Below are positions 1 to 7,328 of a DNA stretch of 64,000 nt, one piece after another (the stretch's first letter is position 1; every line of letters begins with the position of its first letter). Below the pieces are notes generated by a model. The model was not told the DNA's origin. It saw only the letters and a list, made by a program, of their open reading frames with translations, and searched no databases. Made by a program: the position numbers and the translations under genes. Source of the DNA: Clostridiales bacterium (lineage in GTDB: Bacteria; Bacillota; Clostridia; Lachnospirales; CAG-274); NCBI GenBank assembly GCA_021204175.1, contig JAJPZT010000054.1, positions 17,753 through 81,752 of the forward strand. The letters run 5' to 3'.

Positions 1-268
1 TATACCTTGAGTATTTAAGCCTTTTTATGTCCTCTTCACAGGCAGTAAAACAGCCCTTTCCCTTTACGGTGTAAATATAGCCCTCGCTTTCAAGCTCATG
101 ATATGCCCTTGAAATTGTGTTTGGGTTAATCGCCAGCTCAACGGCTAAGCTTCTGACGGAGGGGAGCCTGCTGTCGGGGGCTAAGCCGCCGCTGCAGATC
201 AGCTTTTTAAACCGCTCCGTAATTTGTTCGAAAAGGGGGCGTTTGTCCTTATAATCAATTAAAATCAA
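1..268 (-). CDS. GntR-family regulator, YtrA type (partial)
   Basis: The reading frame runs off the left edge of the window. It begins at a TTG codon (266-268) placed 6 bases after a GGAGGTG ribosome site. The protein starts LILIDYKDKRPLFEQI and has the winged-helix signature of GntR proteins, with RLPSVRSLA and INPNTISRAYHELE, followed by the wing GYIYTVKGKGCF. The helix-turn-helix lies at the very N-terminus after a short PLFEQI segment, as in YtrA-type regulators, which are usually about 120 aa and autoregulate with an ABC transporter. The promoter and palindrome just upstream fit autoregulation. The effector domain is outside the window. Confidence 0.85.
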   Translation of the reverse strand, partial: MILIDYKDKRPLFEQITERFKKLICSGGLAPDSRLPSVRSLAVELAINPNTISRAYHELESEGYIYTVKGKGCFTACEEDIKRLKYSRY

Positions 269-295
269 GTTATCACCTCCGTATTAACTGTATTG

Positions 296-351
296 ACTGT
301 ATTAATTGTCTTAGTACAGTTATTATAGCAGACTTCCCACTGTGCTGTCAA
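296..351 (-). promoter_or_regulatory. Promoter and operator of the GntR gene
   Basis: On the minus strand a TTGACA -35 box (346-351) and a TATAAT -10 box (322-327) are separated by 18 bases. Downstream of the -10, over the likely transcription start, is an inverted repeat. Its arms ACTGTATTAA (296-305) and TTAGTACAGT (311-320) have a 5-base spacer. Its placement suggests repression by the YtrA-type protein encoded next to it. Confidence 0.75.
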
Positions 352-723
352 TAGCTTTTTAAGAACTTTTTTAGTTTTTCCGAAGAGTCTGCACCGAAAT
401 ATTTAATGAACAGGCAAAGGTTCTCAGTTTGACCGGCTGCTTGCTTAATTTAATTGACAAAGCACATCTTTAGGGATTTTATTATAAAAAAGACAGAATG
501 CAGAGCTGAATGACCCCCCCCTGTCAAGTAGACAGAGCAAATAACAAAAGAATTATGTATAGCACATTGAAATACTCCCCATTCCGGCAACTGCGACTTA
601 AACGACCTGTTCATCCGGACAGACCGTATTGCCGCAAAAAAAGTTGGCTGCAGCATAACTTTTTGAGTGTTAAATATGTGTAAAATTCTTTACGGCTTTT
701 TTGCAGAAGCGTGACGATTTCGC
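352..723. other. Intergenic region without a supported gene
   Basis: No gene is supported here. A minus-strand frame at 450-656 has no ribosome site and no recognisable domain. The stretch around 519-538, with a run of C followed by TGTCAAGTAGACAG, resembles what I remember of IS3-family termini in Firmicutes, so this may be an insertion-sequence relic. That is a weak call. Confidence 0.3.
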
Positions 724-752
724 TTGCTTTTCGAGAATTGGGGTAGTATAAT
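724..752 (+). promoter_or_regulatory. Promoter of the BREX-like operon
   Basis: A TTGCTT -35 box (724-729) and a perfect TATAAT -10 box (747-752) are 17 bases apart and face the operon that starts at 902. This gives a leader of about 140 nt. No obvious riboswitch or terminator is seen in the leader. Confidence 0.6.
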
Positions 753-901
753 AAATACAGATTGCCGTTTTTTTCGGCATATTGTAAGATGTAAAATGAT
801 TTTTAGGCCAAAGAACAGGAAAAATTGACCATAATAGTTTACAAAGGTCAGTTTCGTTTTAGTGTTTTTATTATAGCAGAAAAAGCTGAGGTGTGTGATT
901 A

Positions 902-3900
902 ATGGCAGATTTTAAATTTGAAGACAGTTTTTTCGCGTGGTTATCTGCAAGGGTTTCGCCTGCTCAGCTTTCAGCCCTCTATTCTGCGTTTACGGAAATT
1001 AATAATTATTGTTTGAATAAAAAGCTTCTGACGAAACCTTTATTTGAAACAGATGATATTGCTGTTTTGATGAAAATTCAGTCGGTTATCGAGCGTAATA
1101 AATTATTCGCTTTTACTCACAGAAGACAGAAAAATGCTATGTCGGCTGCAATTCGTCATTACTGCCGCTTTATTGAAGAGAGAAAGGGAAAAAATAATGA
1201 AGAGAAAGCAACTGTTTATGTGATGAGGCAGCCTGAACAGCTTTCACTTTCCATTGACAGCAGCCCGGCTGAAGAAAAGCCGAAAGAGGCTGAAGCTTCT
1301 TCCGAAAGGGCTGTAAAAGCCGAGGTTTTGCCTAAAGAAGAAACACCCTCCGAGCTTAAGGCGGCTGCTTCCGAAATAGACGAACTGCTTAAGGATGAGC
1401 TTTTTTTGCCCCTTAGAGCCGCTTTGGCAAAAGAAAATATTCGCAGCATAGCCGAATTCAAAGAAATTAAGCTTTGGGCGTTTATGAATAAAAATAATAT
1501 TTATACCATACCTGTTCGGCAAAGTGTTTTAACCAAGGTCAGGCTTTTTTTGGAACCGCCTGCAGAGGAAAATCCGGAGCTTTTATATAAGCTTCACTGC
1601 GGTTCTGAAGTATATACAGGCGAAACGCCTTCGAAAGCTTTTCTGCGTTTCTGCGAAGAAATTGCCGGAAAATACCCCCTTTTTTTCAGGTCTTTGTTAG
1701 ATTATAATATAGGCACATCTTCTAAAATTACCATATTCCGCAATCGTGAAAAAGGCGAATATTTGAAAATGGAAAACCCCTCCTGCTTTATAAGTGCGAA
1801 GCTTAAAAACGAAGAGGTTATATCGGCGGCTGAATGGATTTATGAGAAGTGTTTTAAAAAGAAAGAAACCGTAACAATCGAAGAACCTGAAACCCGTGGG
1901 GATGAACCGCTGCTTTCCGACAAAGCCGAAGAAGAAAAGACGTCGGAAGAGGTTAAAGACACTGTTTTAAACGAAAGCCCTTCCGGCACTTCCGACGAAA
2001 AGGAAGAATACTGGCTTGATATTATGTCCGACCGCAGTTTAAACGGCATAACACCTGTTTCGTTTTCATATAAGGGAACTTACAGGGAGTGTTCTTCCTG
2101 GTTTGAGCTGTATGTAGGCTTGATTAAAGAATTTTATTTTGACAAGAGCCCTTTGTTCGGAAGCAATGTTTATATAAACGGCAGCAGAAGAGTGGATATT
2201 GGCAGCATAGAAGGTATGACCGACCCTCAAGAGATTTCGGAGGGCGTGTTTGCCGAATGTCACATAAAAGAAGATAAAATTATTGAAAAAACCCGCTGGC
2301 TTATGAAATATTGTTCGGTAGGCAGAGATGATATTGTTATTAAATTTAAGTATGTTAATAATAACGTCAAGCCTGCGTCCGAATATATTGACGAAGCTGC
2401 TGAAAGGATTTCGGAAAACAGGAGCAGCGGCGTTAATAAAAAAATACTGACTGACACCTGTGAACAGCAGATTGACTTTAATGCCGACACTCCTTTGGCA
2501 TATACAAAACCCGTTAGATTTTCTTATAAAGGGAAAACAAAGTCTTGCACTAACTGGTCTGATCTTTATTTAAAGCTGGTCAGAGAAATTTATTCTGACA
2601 AGAGCTTTTTGTTTAACGGCAATATATACTTTCCCGGAAGCAAAAGAGTAGACATAGGCAGTTTTGAGGGAATGCGCAAGCCAATGAGAATTGCGAAAAA
2701 CATTTATTTGGAATGCGGCATAAAGAAAACAGGAAATTCAAGTCATGTAATTGACAAAATCCGTTGGCTGCTGAAATACTGCTCAGTAAGTTATGATGAC
2801 GTTGTAATTATATACAGAACAAACGGCAATAAGGCTTCAAACCAAAACAGTGTTCAGCCTCTTCAAAAAGAGAATGACCACCTCACGGCAGCAGAAAGTG
2901 CCGATGAACAAATTGTTGACACCGGTGAGGTTACGTTAGATACTTATGCACTGGAAAGAAAGGCTGACGAAATTCCCCAAGCTGTTCCCGAAGAGGAGAA
3001 AGAAAGCGGCGACGCTTTTTCAGCTGTTGAAGAGGAGAAAGAAACAGGCGAAGCTTTTTCGGCTGTTAATGAGCATAAGGAAGAGGCTGTTGAAAAAGCA
3101 GACGATATTGCTGTTCAAGAGGACAAAACCGATAAAACAGAAGCATATGAAGAGGAGCTTGCCGACAGGGTTAAAAAATTTGTACTTGATTCGGATTTAG
3201 AGGGCGTTACATATGATGATATTTATAAGCTTTTAAATACAACCTATATGACGGTGAAAAACCTTGTTTCACAAATAGGGTGTATTGTGGAAATGAAGGG
3301 GCGGCTCTATCATGAAGAGGCTTTTATAGACTGGGACGAAGGTGCAAAGCAGCTTTGCGGCATTACGGAAAAGCTTATGAAGAAAAACAGCGGCTATGTT
3401 TCAGCGGTTCAGCTTTATGAGTATGCACGTTCCGATATGAATATGTTTCTTAATGACAATGATTTAAATGACGAGCGGTCTGTTTATGAAATGGCTCAGC
3501 ATTTGTTTCAAAAGAACAGCTGCGGCGGTTATAAATATGTTTTCAGCGGTAAAACCCATATTTCAAAAGCCGAAGCCGAAATTGGAAGCAACTTTGATAT
3601 TATATGTAAATATGCGGAGGATCAGGGCGGCTTGTTCAGTGAAGAGGAGCTTTTAGAATATTTAAACGGTTTGGGAATTAAAACCGGCAGTATCCGCAGT
3701 CAAATGAAAATAAACACAAAGCCCTTTTTCTTTTTCTATGACAAGGGTATGATTATTTCAGAAAAAAGTATGGCTGTTGACGATTTGAAGAAAGAAGGCA
3801 TAAAGAAGGCTCTCGATAAGCTGTTTGACGACATTGGGGATCATATTATAATAAGAGATATTCAGCCTGTATGGTTTGAACAGCTGCCTGCACTGCCCGG

Positions 3901-4249
3901 AAACATAAGCTGGACGCCCCTTCTTCTTCAAAGCTTTCTGCGGTTTTACGGCGAAGAAGCAGGCGCAAAAACAATTGGGGCAATGGATAATCAAAAAGCC
4001 GACACTCTTCATACTATGCTGGTTAAATATGACAGCCCTGTTCAAAATTTCGGAGACGCGGTTGTTTCATATATAGTTGAAAATGAAATTGAAAAGCGTT
4101 CCTTTGAGGCTGAGGAGCTGCGTCAGCTTTTGGCGGAAGCCAAAATGATTCAGGGCAGTGAGCTTATGAACAATATGCCCAAAGCTTTGGCTGATGACGA
4201 GCGCTTCGCCTGGGACGCAAAGGGTCAAAATGTAACGGTAAGGGTGTGA
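902..4249 (+). CDS. First gene of BREX-4-like operon, 1115-aa protein with triplicated module
   Basis: I do not recognise a named family. The N-terminal 95 residues are helical and basic, followed by an acidic linker. A roughly 100-residue module then occurs three times, at about 225-315, 385-490 and 535-640. The last two copies are clear, sharing FSYKG near the start, then SRRVDIGSIEGM or SKRVDIGSFEGM, and ending RWLMKYCSV or RWLLKYCSV. An acidic repeated linker (EEEKESGDAFSAV, EEEKETGEAFSAV) leads to a C-terminal half of helical, winged-helix-like segments. The ATG follows a GAGGTG site by about 8 bases. The next gene starts 4 bases after the stop, so the two are translationally linked. The repeats suggest a scaffold or nucleic-acid-binding role in the defence operon, which is inference only. 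Confidence 0.6.
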   Translation: MADFKFEDSFFAWLSARVSPAQLSALYSAFTEINNYCLNKKLLTKPLFETDDIAVLMKIQSVIERNKLFAFTHRRQKNAMSAAIRHYCRFIEERKGKNNEEKATVYVMRQPEQLSLSIDSSPAEEKPKEAEASSERAVKAEVLPKEETPSELKAAASEIDELLKDELFLPLRAALAKENIRSIAEFKEIKLWAFMNKNNIYTIPVRQSVLTKVRLFLEPPAEENPELLYKLHCGSEVYTGETPSKAFLRFCEEIAGKYPLFFRSLLDYNIGTSSKITIFRNREKGEYLKMENPSCFISAKLKNEEVISAAEWIYEKCFKKKETVTIEEPETRGDEPLLSDKAEEEKTSEEVKDTVLNESPSGTSDEKEEYWLDIMSDRSLNGITPVSFSYKGTYRECSSWFELYVGLIKEFYFDKSPLFGSNVYINGSRRVDIGSIEGMTDPQEISEGVFAECHIKEDKIIEKTRWLMKYCSVGRDDIVIKFKYVNNNVKPASEYIDEAAERISENRSSGVNKKILTDTCEQQIDFNADTPLAYTKPVRFSYKGKTKSCTNWSDLYLKLVREIYSDKSFLFNGNIYFPGSKRVDIGSFEGMRKPMRIAKNIYLECGIKKTGNSSHVIDKIRWLLKYCSVSYDDVVIIYRTNGNKASNQNSVQPLQKENDHLTAAESADEQIVDTGEVTLDTYALERKADEIPQAVPEEEKESGDAFSAVEEEKETGEAFSAVNEHKEEAVEKADDIAVQEDKTDKTEAYEEELADRVKKFVLDSDLEGVTYDDIYKLLNTTYMTVKNLVSQIGCIVEMKGRLYHEEAFIDWDEGAKQLCGITEKLMKKNSGYVSAVQLYEYARSDMNMFLNDNDLNDERSVYEMAQHLFQKNSCGGYKYVFSGKTHISKAEAEIGSNFDIICKYAEDQGGLFSEEELLEYLNGLGIKTGSIRSQMKINTKPFFFFYDKGMIISEKSMAVDDLKKEGIKKALDKLFDDIGDHIIIRDIQPVWFEQLPALPGNISWTPLLLQSFLRFYGEEAGAKTIGAMDNQKADTLHTMLVKYDSPVQNFGDAVVSYIVENEIEKRSFEAEELRQLLAEAKMIQGSELMNNMPKALADDERFAWDAKGQNVTVRV

Positions 4250-4253
4250 TAAA

Positions 4254-4922
4254 ATGGCAGCAGCAGCAAAATTTACACGAGATGAGGCAATATTAGCATT
4301 AGACGTTTATTATTCTTTGGCTGACGGCAGAGTTTTGCCTGATTCTGATGAAATCAGGGATCTCAGCCTTCTGCTTAACCGCCTGCCGGTTTATCCTGTT
4401 GAAAACAGAAGAGATGATTTCAGAAATGCTAACGGCATAGCCAAACAGCTAATGTTGTTTCGTTCAAACTGTAAATCGGGCAAGAAAAATCGGCATTTAG
4501 GCTCTATATTTTTCGAGGTTGCTTTTGAATATGAAAATAGAATAGACGAGCTTCATTCCATAGCGGAAGCTATAAGAAGAAACGAAAAAGCCTTTAATTT
4601 ATGTTTTGGTTCTCCGCTTGAAGATGAGGGCTTTCCGGAGGGTGTTTTTTTAGGTCATTTGCACAGAATAATAGAAAAGCGTGATGGCTTAAAATATGAA
4701 ATGAAGGATCACTGTCAGGTTTGTTTCAGCAGTCCCGGTTTGTGTTATAAAACTGACGAAAATCTGCTTCAAAATCATCTTATAATAAATCCCGTAAAAA
4801 CGGACTTTTCGAAAAAATATAAGGCAGATGATTTTATTACTGTATGCCCGACATGCCACAGGGCATTACATAGTTACAGACCTTGGCTTACAGCAGAAAA
4901 CTGCGGAGAGGTTCTCCGCTGA
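4254..4922 (+). CDS. HNH endonuclease, McrA type, likely phosphorothioate-DNA sensing
   Basis: The C-terminal 80 residues carry a zinc-supported HNH fold. CQVC is followed by NHLIINPV, then the DDFITVCPTCHRALH block typical of McrA-like HNH nucleases. The N-terminal part (TRDEAILALDVYYSL, RDDFRNANGIAKQL) matches my memory of the domain in actinobacterial McrA proteins that bind phosphorothioated DNA (ScoMcrA/SprMcrA type). Length is 222 aa. It sits between the 1115-aa gene and the PAPS-reductase gene in the same operon. A sulfur-modifying gene next to a phosphorothioate-sensing nuclease makes functional sense, although such a nuclease would have to be prevented from cutting self DNA or be directed elsewhere. 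The HNH call is firm; the sulfur-binding call is inference. Confidence 0.75.
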   Translation: MAAAAKFTRDEAILALDVYYSLADGRVLPDSDEIRDLSLLLNRLPVYPVENRRDDFRNANGIAKQLMLFRSNCKSGKKNRHLGSIFFEVAFEYENRIDELHSIAEAIRRNEKAFNLCFGSPLEDEGFPEGVFLGHLHRIIEKRDGLKYEMKDHCQVCFSSPGLCYKTDENLLQNHLIINPVKTDFSKKYKADDFITVCPTCHRALHSYRPWLTAENCGEVLR

Positions 4923-4955
4923 AGGGGGAAATATTGCAACAGGGAGACGTATGTT

Positions 4956-7304
4956 ATGTACGGATATGAATGGACGGAAGAATACGGTATATTTCGCTTA
5001 ACGGTAGACGCTAAAATTCAAAAAGAAATTCGACCGGTGTTTTGGGAAGAACTGGACTTTTTCGAAATGTATAAATATTGGGATTATCCTAAAAACACGA
5101 AAGAACCGCTTTTGTGGGCTGAAGGTATTCGTAAATATGTTTTGAACGGTGTTTGTGTTGCGGAAGCACAAGGGGGCAGCTTTTATTCAAAGCCTGTCAT
5201 AGAGTTAAAAACAGATGAAAGACTTAAATTAAAGGCTGTTGATGTAAACCGTTTGTATGAAGTCAACCGACGGCTTTTGGTTAATTTAGAACAAATGGAG
5301 ATTGCCTTCATACAAGAGCAATACAAAGCATATTCGAAAAAAGGATATTTGTTTGTATGTGCTTTTTCAGGCGGAAAGGATTCTTCGCTTTTGTTGGATT
5401 TGGTTTCAAAGGCGCTTTCTCCCGACAAATATTATGTAATTTTCAGCAATACGGGAATGGAATTGAAATCTACTCTTAATGCTGTTGAAGCTGCAAAACA
5501 AAGGTGGTCTGAGCTTAGATTTGAAGAATCTGAGTGTCATATGAAGCCTGCGGAAAGCTGGAAAGAGTTCGGACCTCCGGGGCAGAGAATGAGATGGTGC
5601 TGTACTGTTCATAAATCTGTTCCTGCCATATTAAAATTAAGAGATTTAAGCGGAAATTATAATGCCAAAGCGATTGTATATGACGGAGTACGTGCAGAAG
5701 AAAGCGTCAGGCGGTCTAAATATGATAAAATAAGTGTAGGGGCAAAAAACATCAATCAAATAAACTGTCACGCAATAATAGAGTGGAATACTGCCGAATT
5801 ATATTGTTATCTGCTTGCAAATGATTTGTTGTTAAATGATGCTTATAGGGTTGGTTTATTTAGAGTTGGATGTATGGTGTGTCCTATGCAGTCGGGGTGG
5901 TCTGAAAGCATAGTCGGTTTTCATTATGAAAGCGAAGCAAAACAGCTGCGAACTATGGTTGAAAAGTATGTAGCAAACACAAAACCGGAAAGTGAACGTA
6001 AAAAATATATAGAAAAAGGCAGCTGGAAAGCCCGGGTAGGCGGCAAAGGATTAGACAACGGCGGCAACAGAGTAAAGGAAGTTATAGAAAAAAATACACT
6101 TAATATAACAATAACAAAGCCAAAACAAAAGTGGACAGATGTTGCCTGTATATTAGGGGTTTTTGTGGAGCAAGACGAAAAGTACCTGCTTCAAAAAATA
6201 GGAACACAAAATTATGAATGCAGAATAAAACAAGATAAAGATACTATAACAATATCATATTATCCCTTTTATCAAATGGACAGATTTGTTATCAGCAGAA
6301 TAAGAGGGGCGGCGAATAAGGTTGCTTATTGTGTCGGATGTAAAGCCTGTATGGTTCAGTGCCCCACGGGAGCGTTTACAATTCAGCCCGGCGGCAAAAT
6401 TTTAATTCGAGAAAATTTATGCATACATTGCAACAACTGTATAGAATTTGCAGAAAGAGGATGTATAGTTTCTGATAATATGAGAATACCGGAAGGAGGA
6501 TTTACAAATATGAAAGGACTTGACCCTTATCACGGTTTTGGATTTAGACAGGCATGGCTTACACACTTTACGGAAGAGGGTATAAACTGCTTTTCTATGG
6601 GTGTTTTGGGAACTGTTCAATATTCGGCATTAAAAACTTGGCTTAAACAAGCTGAAATGATAGAAATGAAAAGAGTAGGCAGGGCTAATGCCGTAAGTAT
6701 TACGGAACTCGGCGAAAAGCTTGCTTCTATAGGCTCTTACAACCCCTTTACGTGGGCTGTTATTTGGGCGAATTTGTGTTACAATTCTACAATTTGCAGG
6801 TGGTATTGTTTAAATTCCGAAAGGGGAGGGGTATACGAGAAGGCTGATTTAGTTATGATGCTCGGCGACAGCTATTCTAAGTCAAACCGAGACAATGCTA
6901 TAACCGCTTTAACTGAGACTTTCCGTTATTCTCCCATAGGAGCCGCTTTAAAACAGGGGCTTCCTGTTGAGGTTAAGAAAAACAGCTTTACTTATTTGCG
7001 CGACGGCTGGGACTACCCCGATGCGGCCGCTCTTTTGTATGCCCTTTATCTTTATGCGGAGCATACGGGGCGGAAGACATTTACCTTTACGGAGCTGGCA
7101 AACGCCCACGCAAACCCGGAGGCGCAGGGAATTTCTCCCCACGACATTTACGGCATAGATGTAAAGGCTTTCAGAGAAAATATACAGGGGCTGGCTATGA
7201 CATATCCTCAGTATATAAGAGTTTCATTTGTGGCGAATTTGGACAATATTATTCTTGAAAATTATACAAGCAATGATATTTTGGATTTGGCTGAAAGCGA
7301 TTAA
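4956..7304 (+). CDS. brxP: PAPS-reductase/ferredoxin protein, BrxP-like
   Basis: Three parts are visible in 782 aa. First comes an N-terminal segment, then an adenine-nucleotide alpha-hydrolase of the PAPS-reductase/DndC type with the PP-loop SGGKDSS near residue 138, RWCC near 211 and GCMVCP near 305. The latter cysteines probably ligate an Fe-S cluster, as in DndC. Second is a two-cluster ferredoxin insert, CVGCKACMVQCP near 460 and CIHCNNC near 488. Third is a C-terminal region from about 518 (YHGFGFRQAWL) resembling DUF4007, a domain I associate with sulfur-modification loci. Type 4 BREX is defined by such a PAPS-reductase protein in place of a methyltransferase. The likely role is sulfur transfer to DNA using sulfur from the cysteine desulfurase at the operon's end. 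Confidence 0.85.
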   Translation: MYGYEWTEEYGIFRLTVDAKIQKEIRPVFWEELDFFEMYKYWDYPKNTKEPLLWAEGIRKYVLNGVCVAEAQGGSFYSKPVIELKTDERLKLKAVDVNRLYEVNRRLLVNLEQMEIAFIQEQYKAYSKKGYLFVCAFSGGKDSSLLLDLVSKALSPDKYYVIFSNTGMELKSTLNAVEAAKQRWSELRFEESECHMKPAESWKEFGPPGQRMRWCCTVHKSVPAILKLRDLSGNYNAKAIVYDGVRAEESVRRSKYDKISVGAKNINQINCHAIIEWNTAELYCYLLANDLLLNDAYRVGLFRVGCMVCPMQSGWSESIVGFHYESEAKQLRTMVEKYVANTKPESERKKYIEKGSWKARVGGKGLDNGGNRVKEVIEKNTLNITITKPKQKWTDVACILGVFVEQDEKYLLQKIGTQNYECRIKQDKDTITISYYPFYQMDRFVISRIRGAANKVAYCVGCKACMVQCPTGAFTIQPGGKILIRENLCIHCNNCIEFAERGCIVSDNMRIPEGGFTNMKGLDPYHGFGFRQAWLTHFTEEGINCFSMGVLGTVQYSALKTWLKQAEMIEMKRVGRANAVSITELGEKLASIGSYNPFTWAVIWANLCYNSTICRWYCLNSERGGVYEKADLVMMLGDSYSKSNRDNAITALTETFRYSPIGAALKQGLPVEVKKNSFTYLRDGWDYPDAAALLYALYLYAEHTGRKTFTFTELANAHANPEAQGISPHDIYGIDVKAFRENIQGLAMTYPQYIRVSFVANLDNIILENYTSNDILDLAESD

Positions 7305-7328
7305 TCAGGGAGAAGGGAGAAGGCAATT

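Noticed and set aside
450..656. Minus-strand 68-codon frame
   Set aside because: No ribosome site, no recognisable domain, and overlap with a possible insertion-sequence relic.
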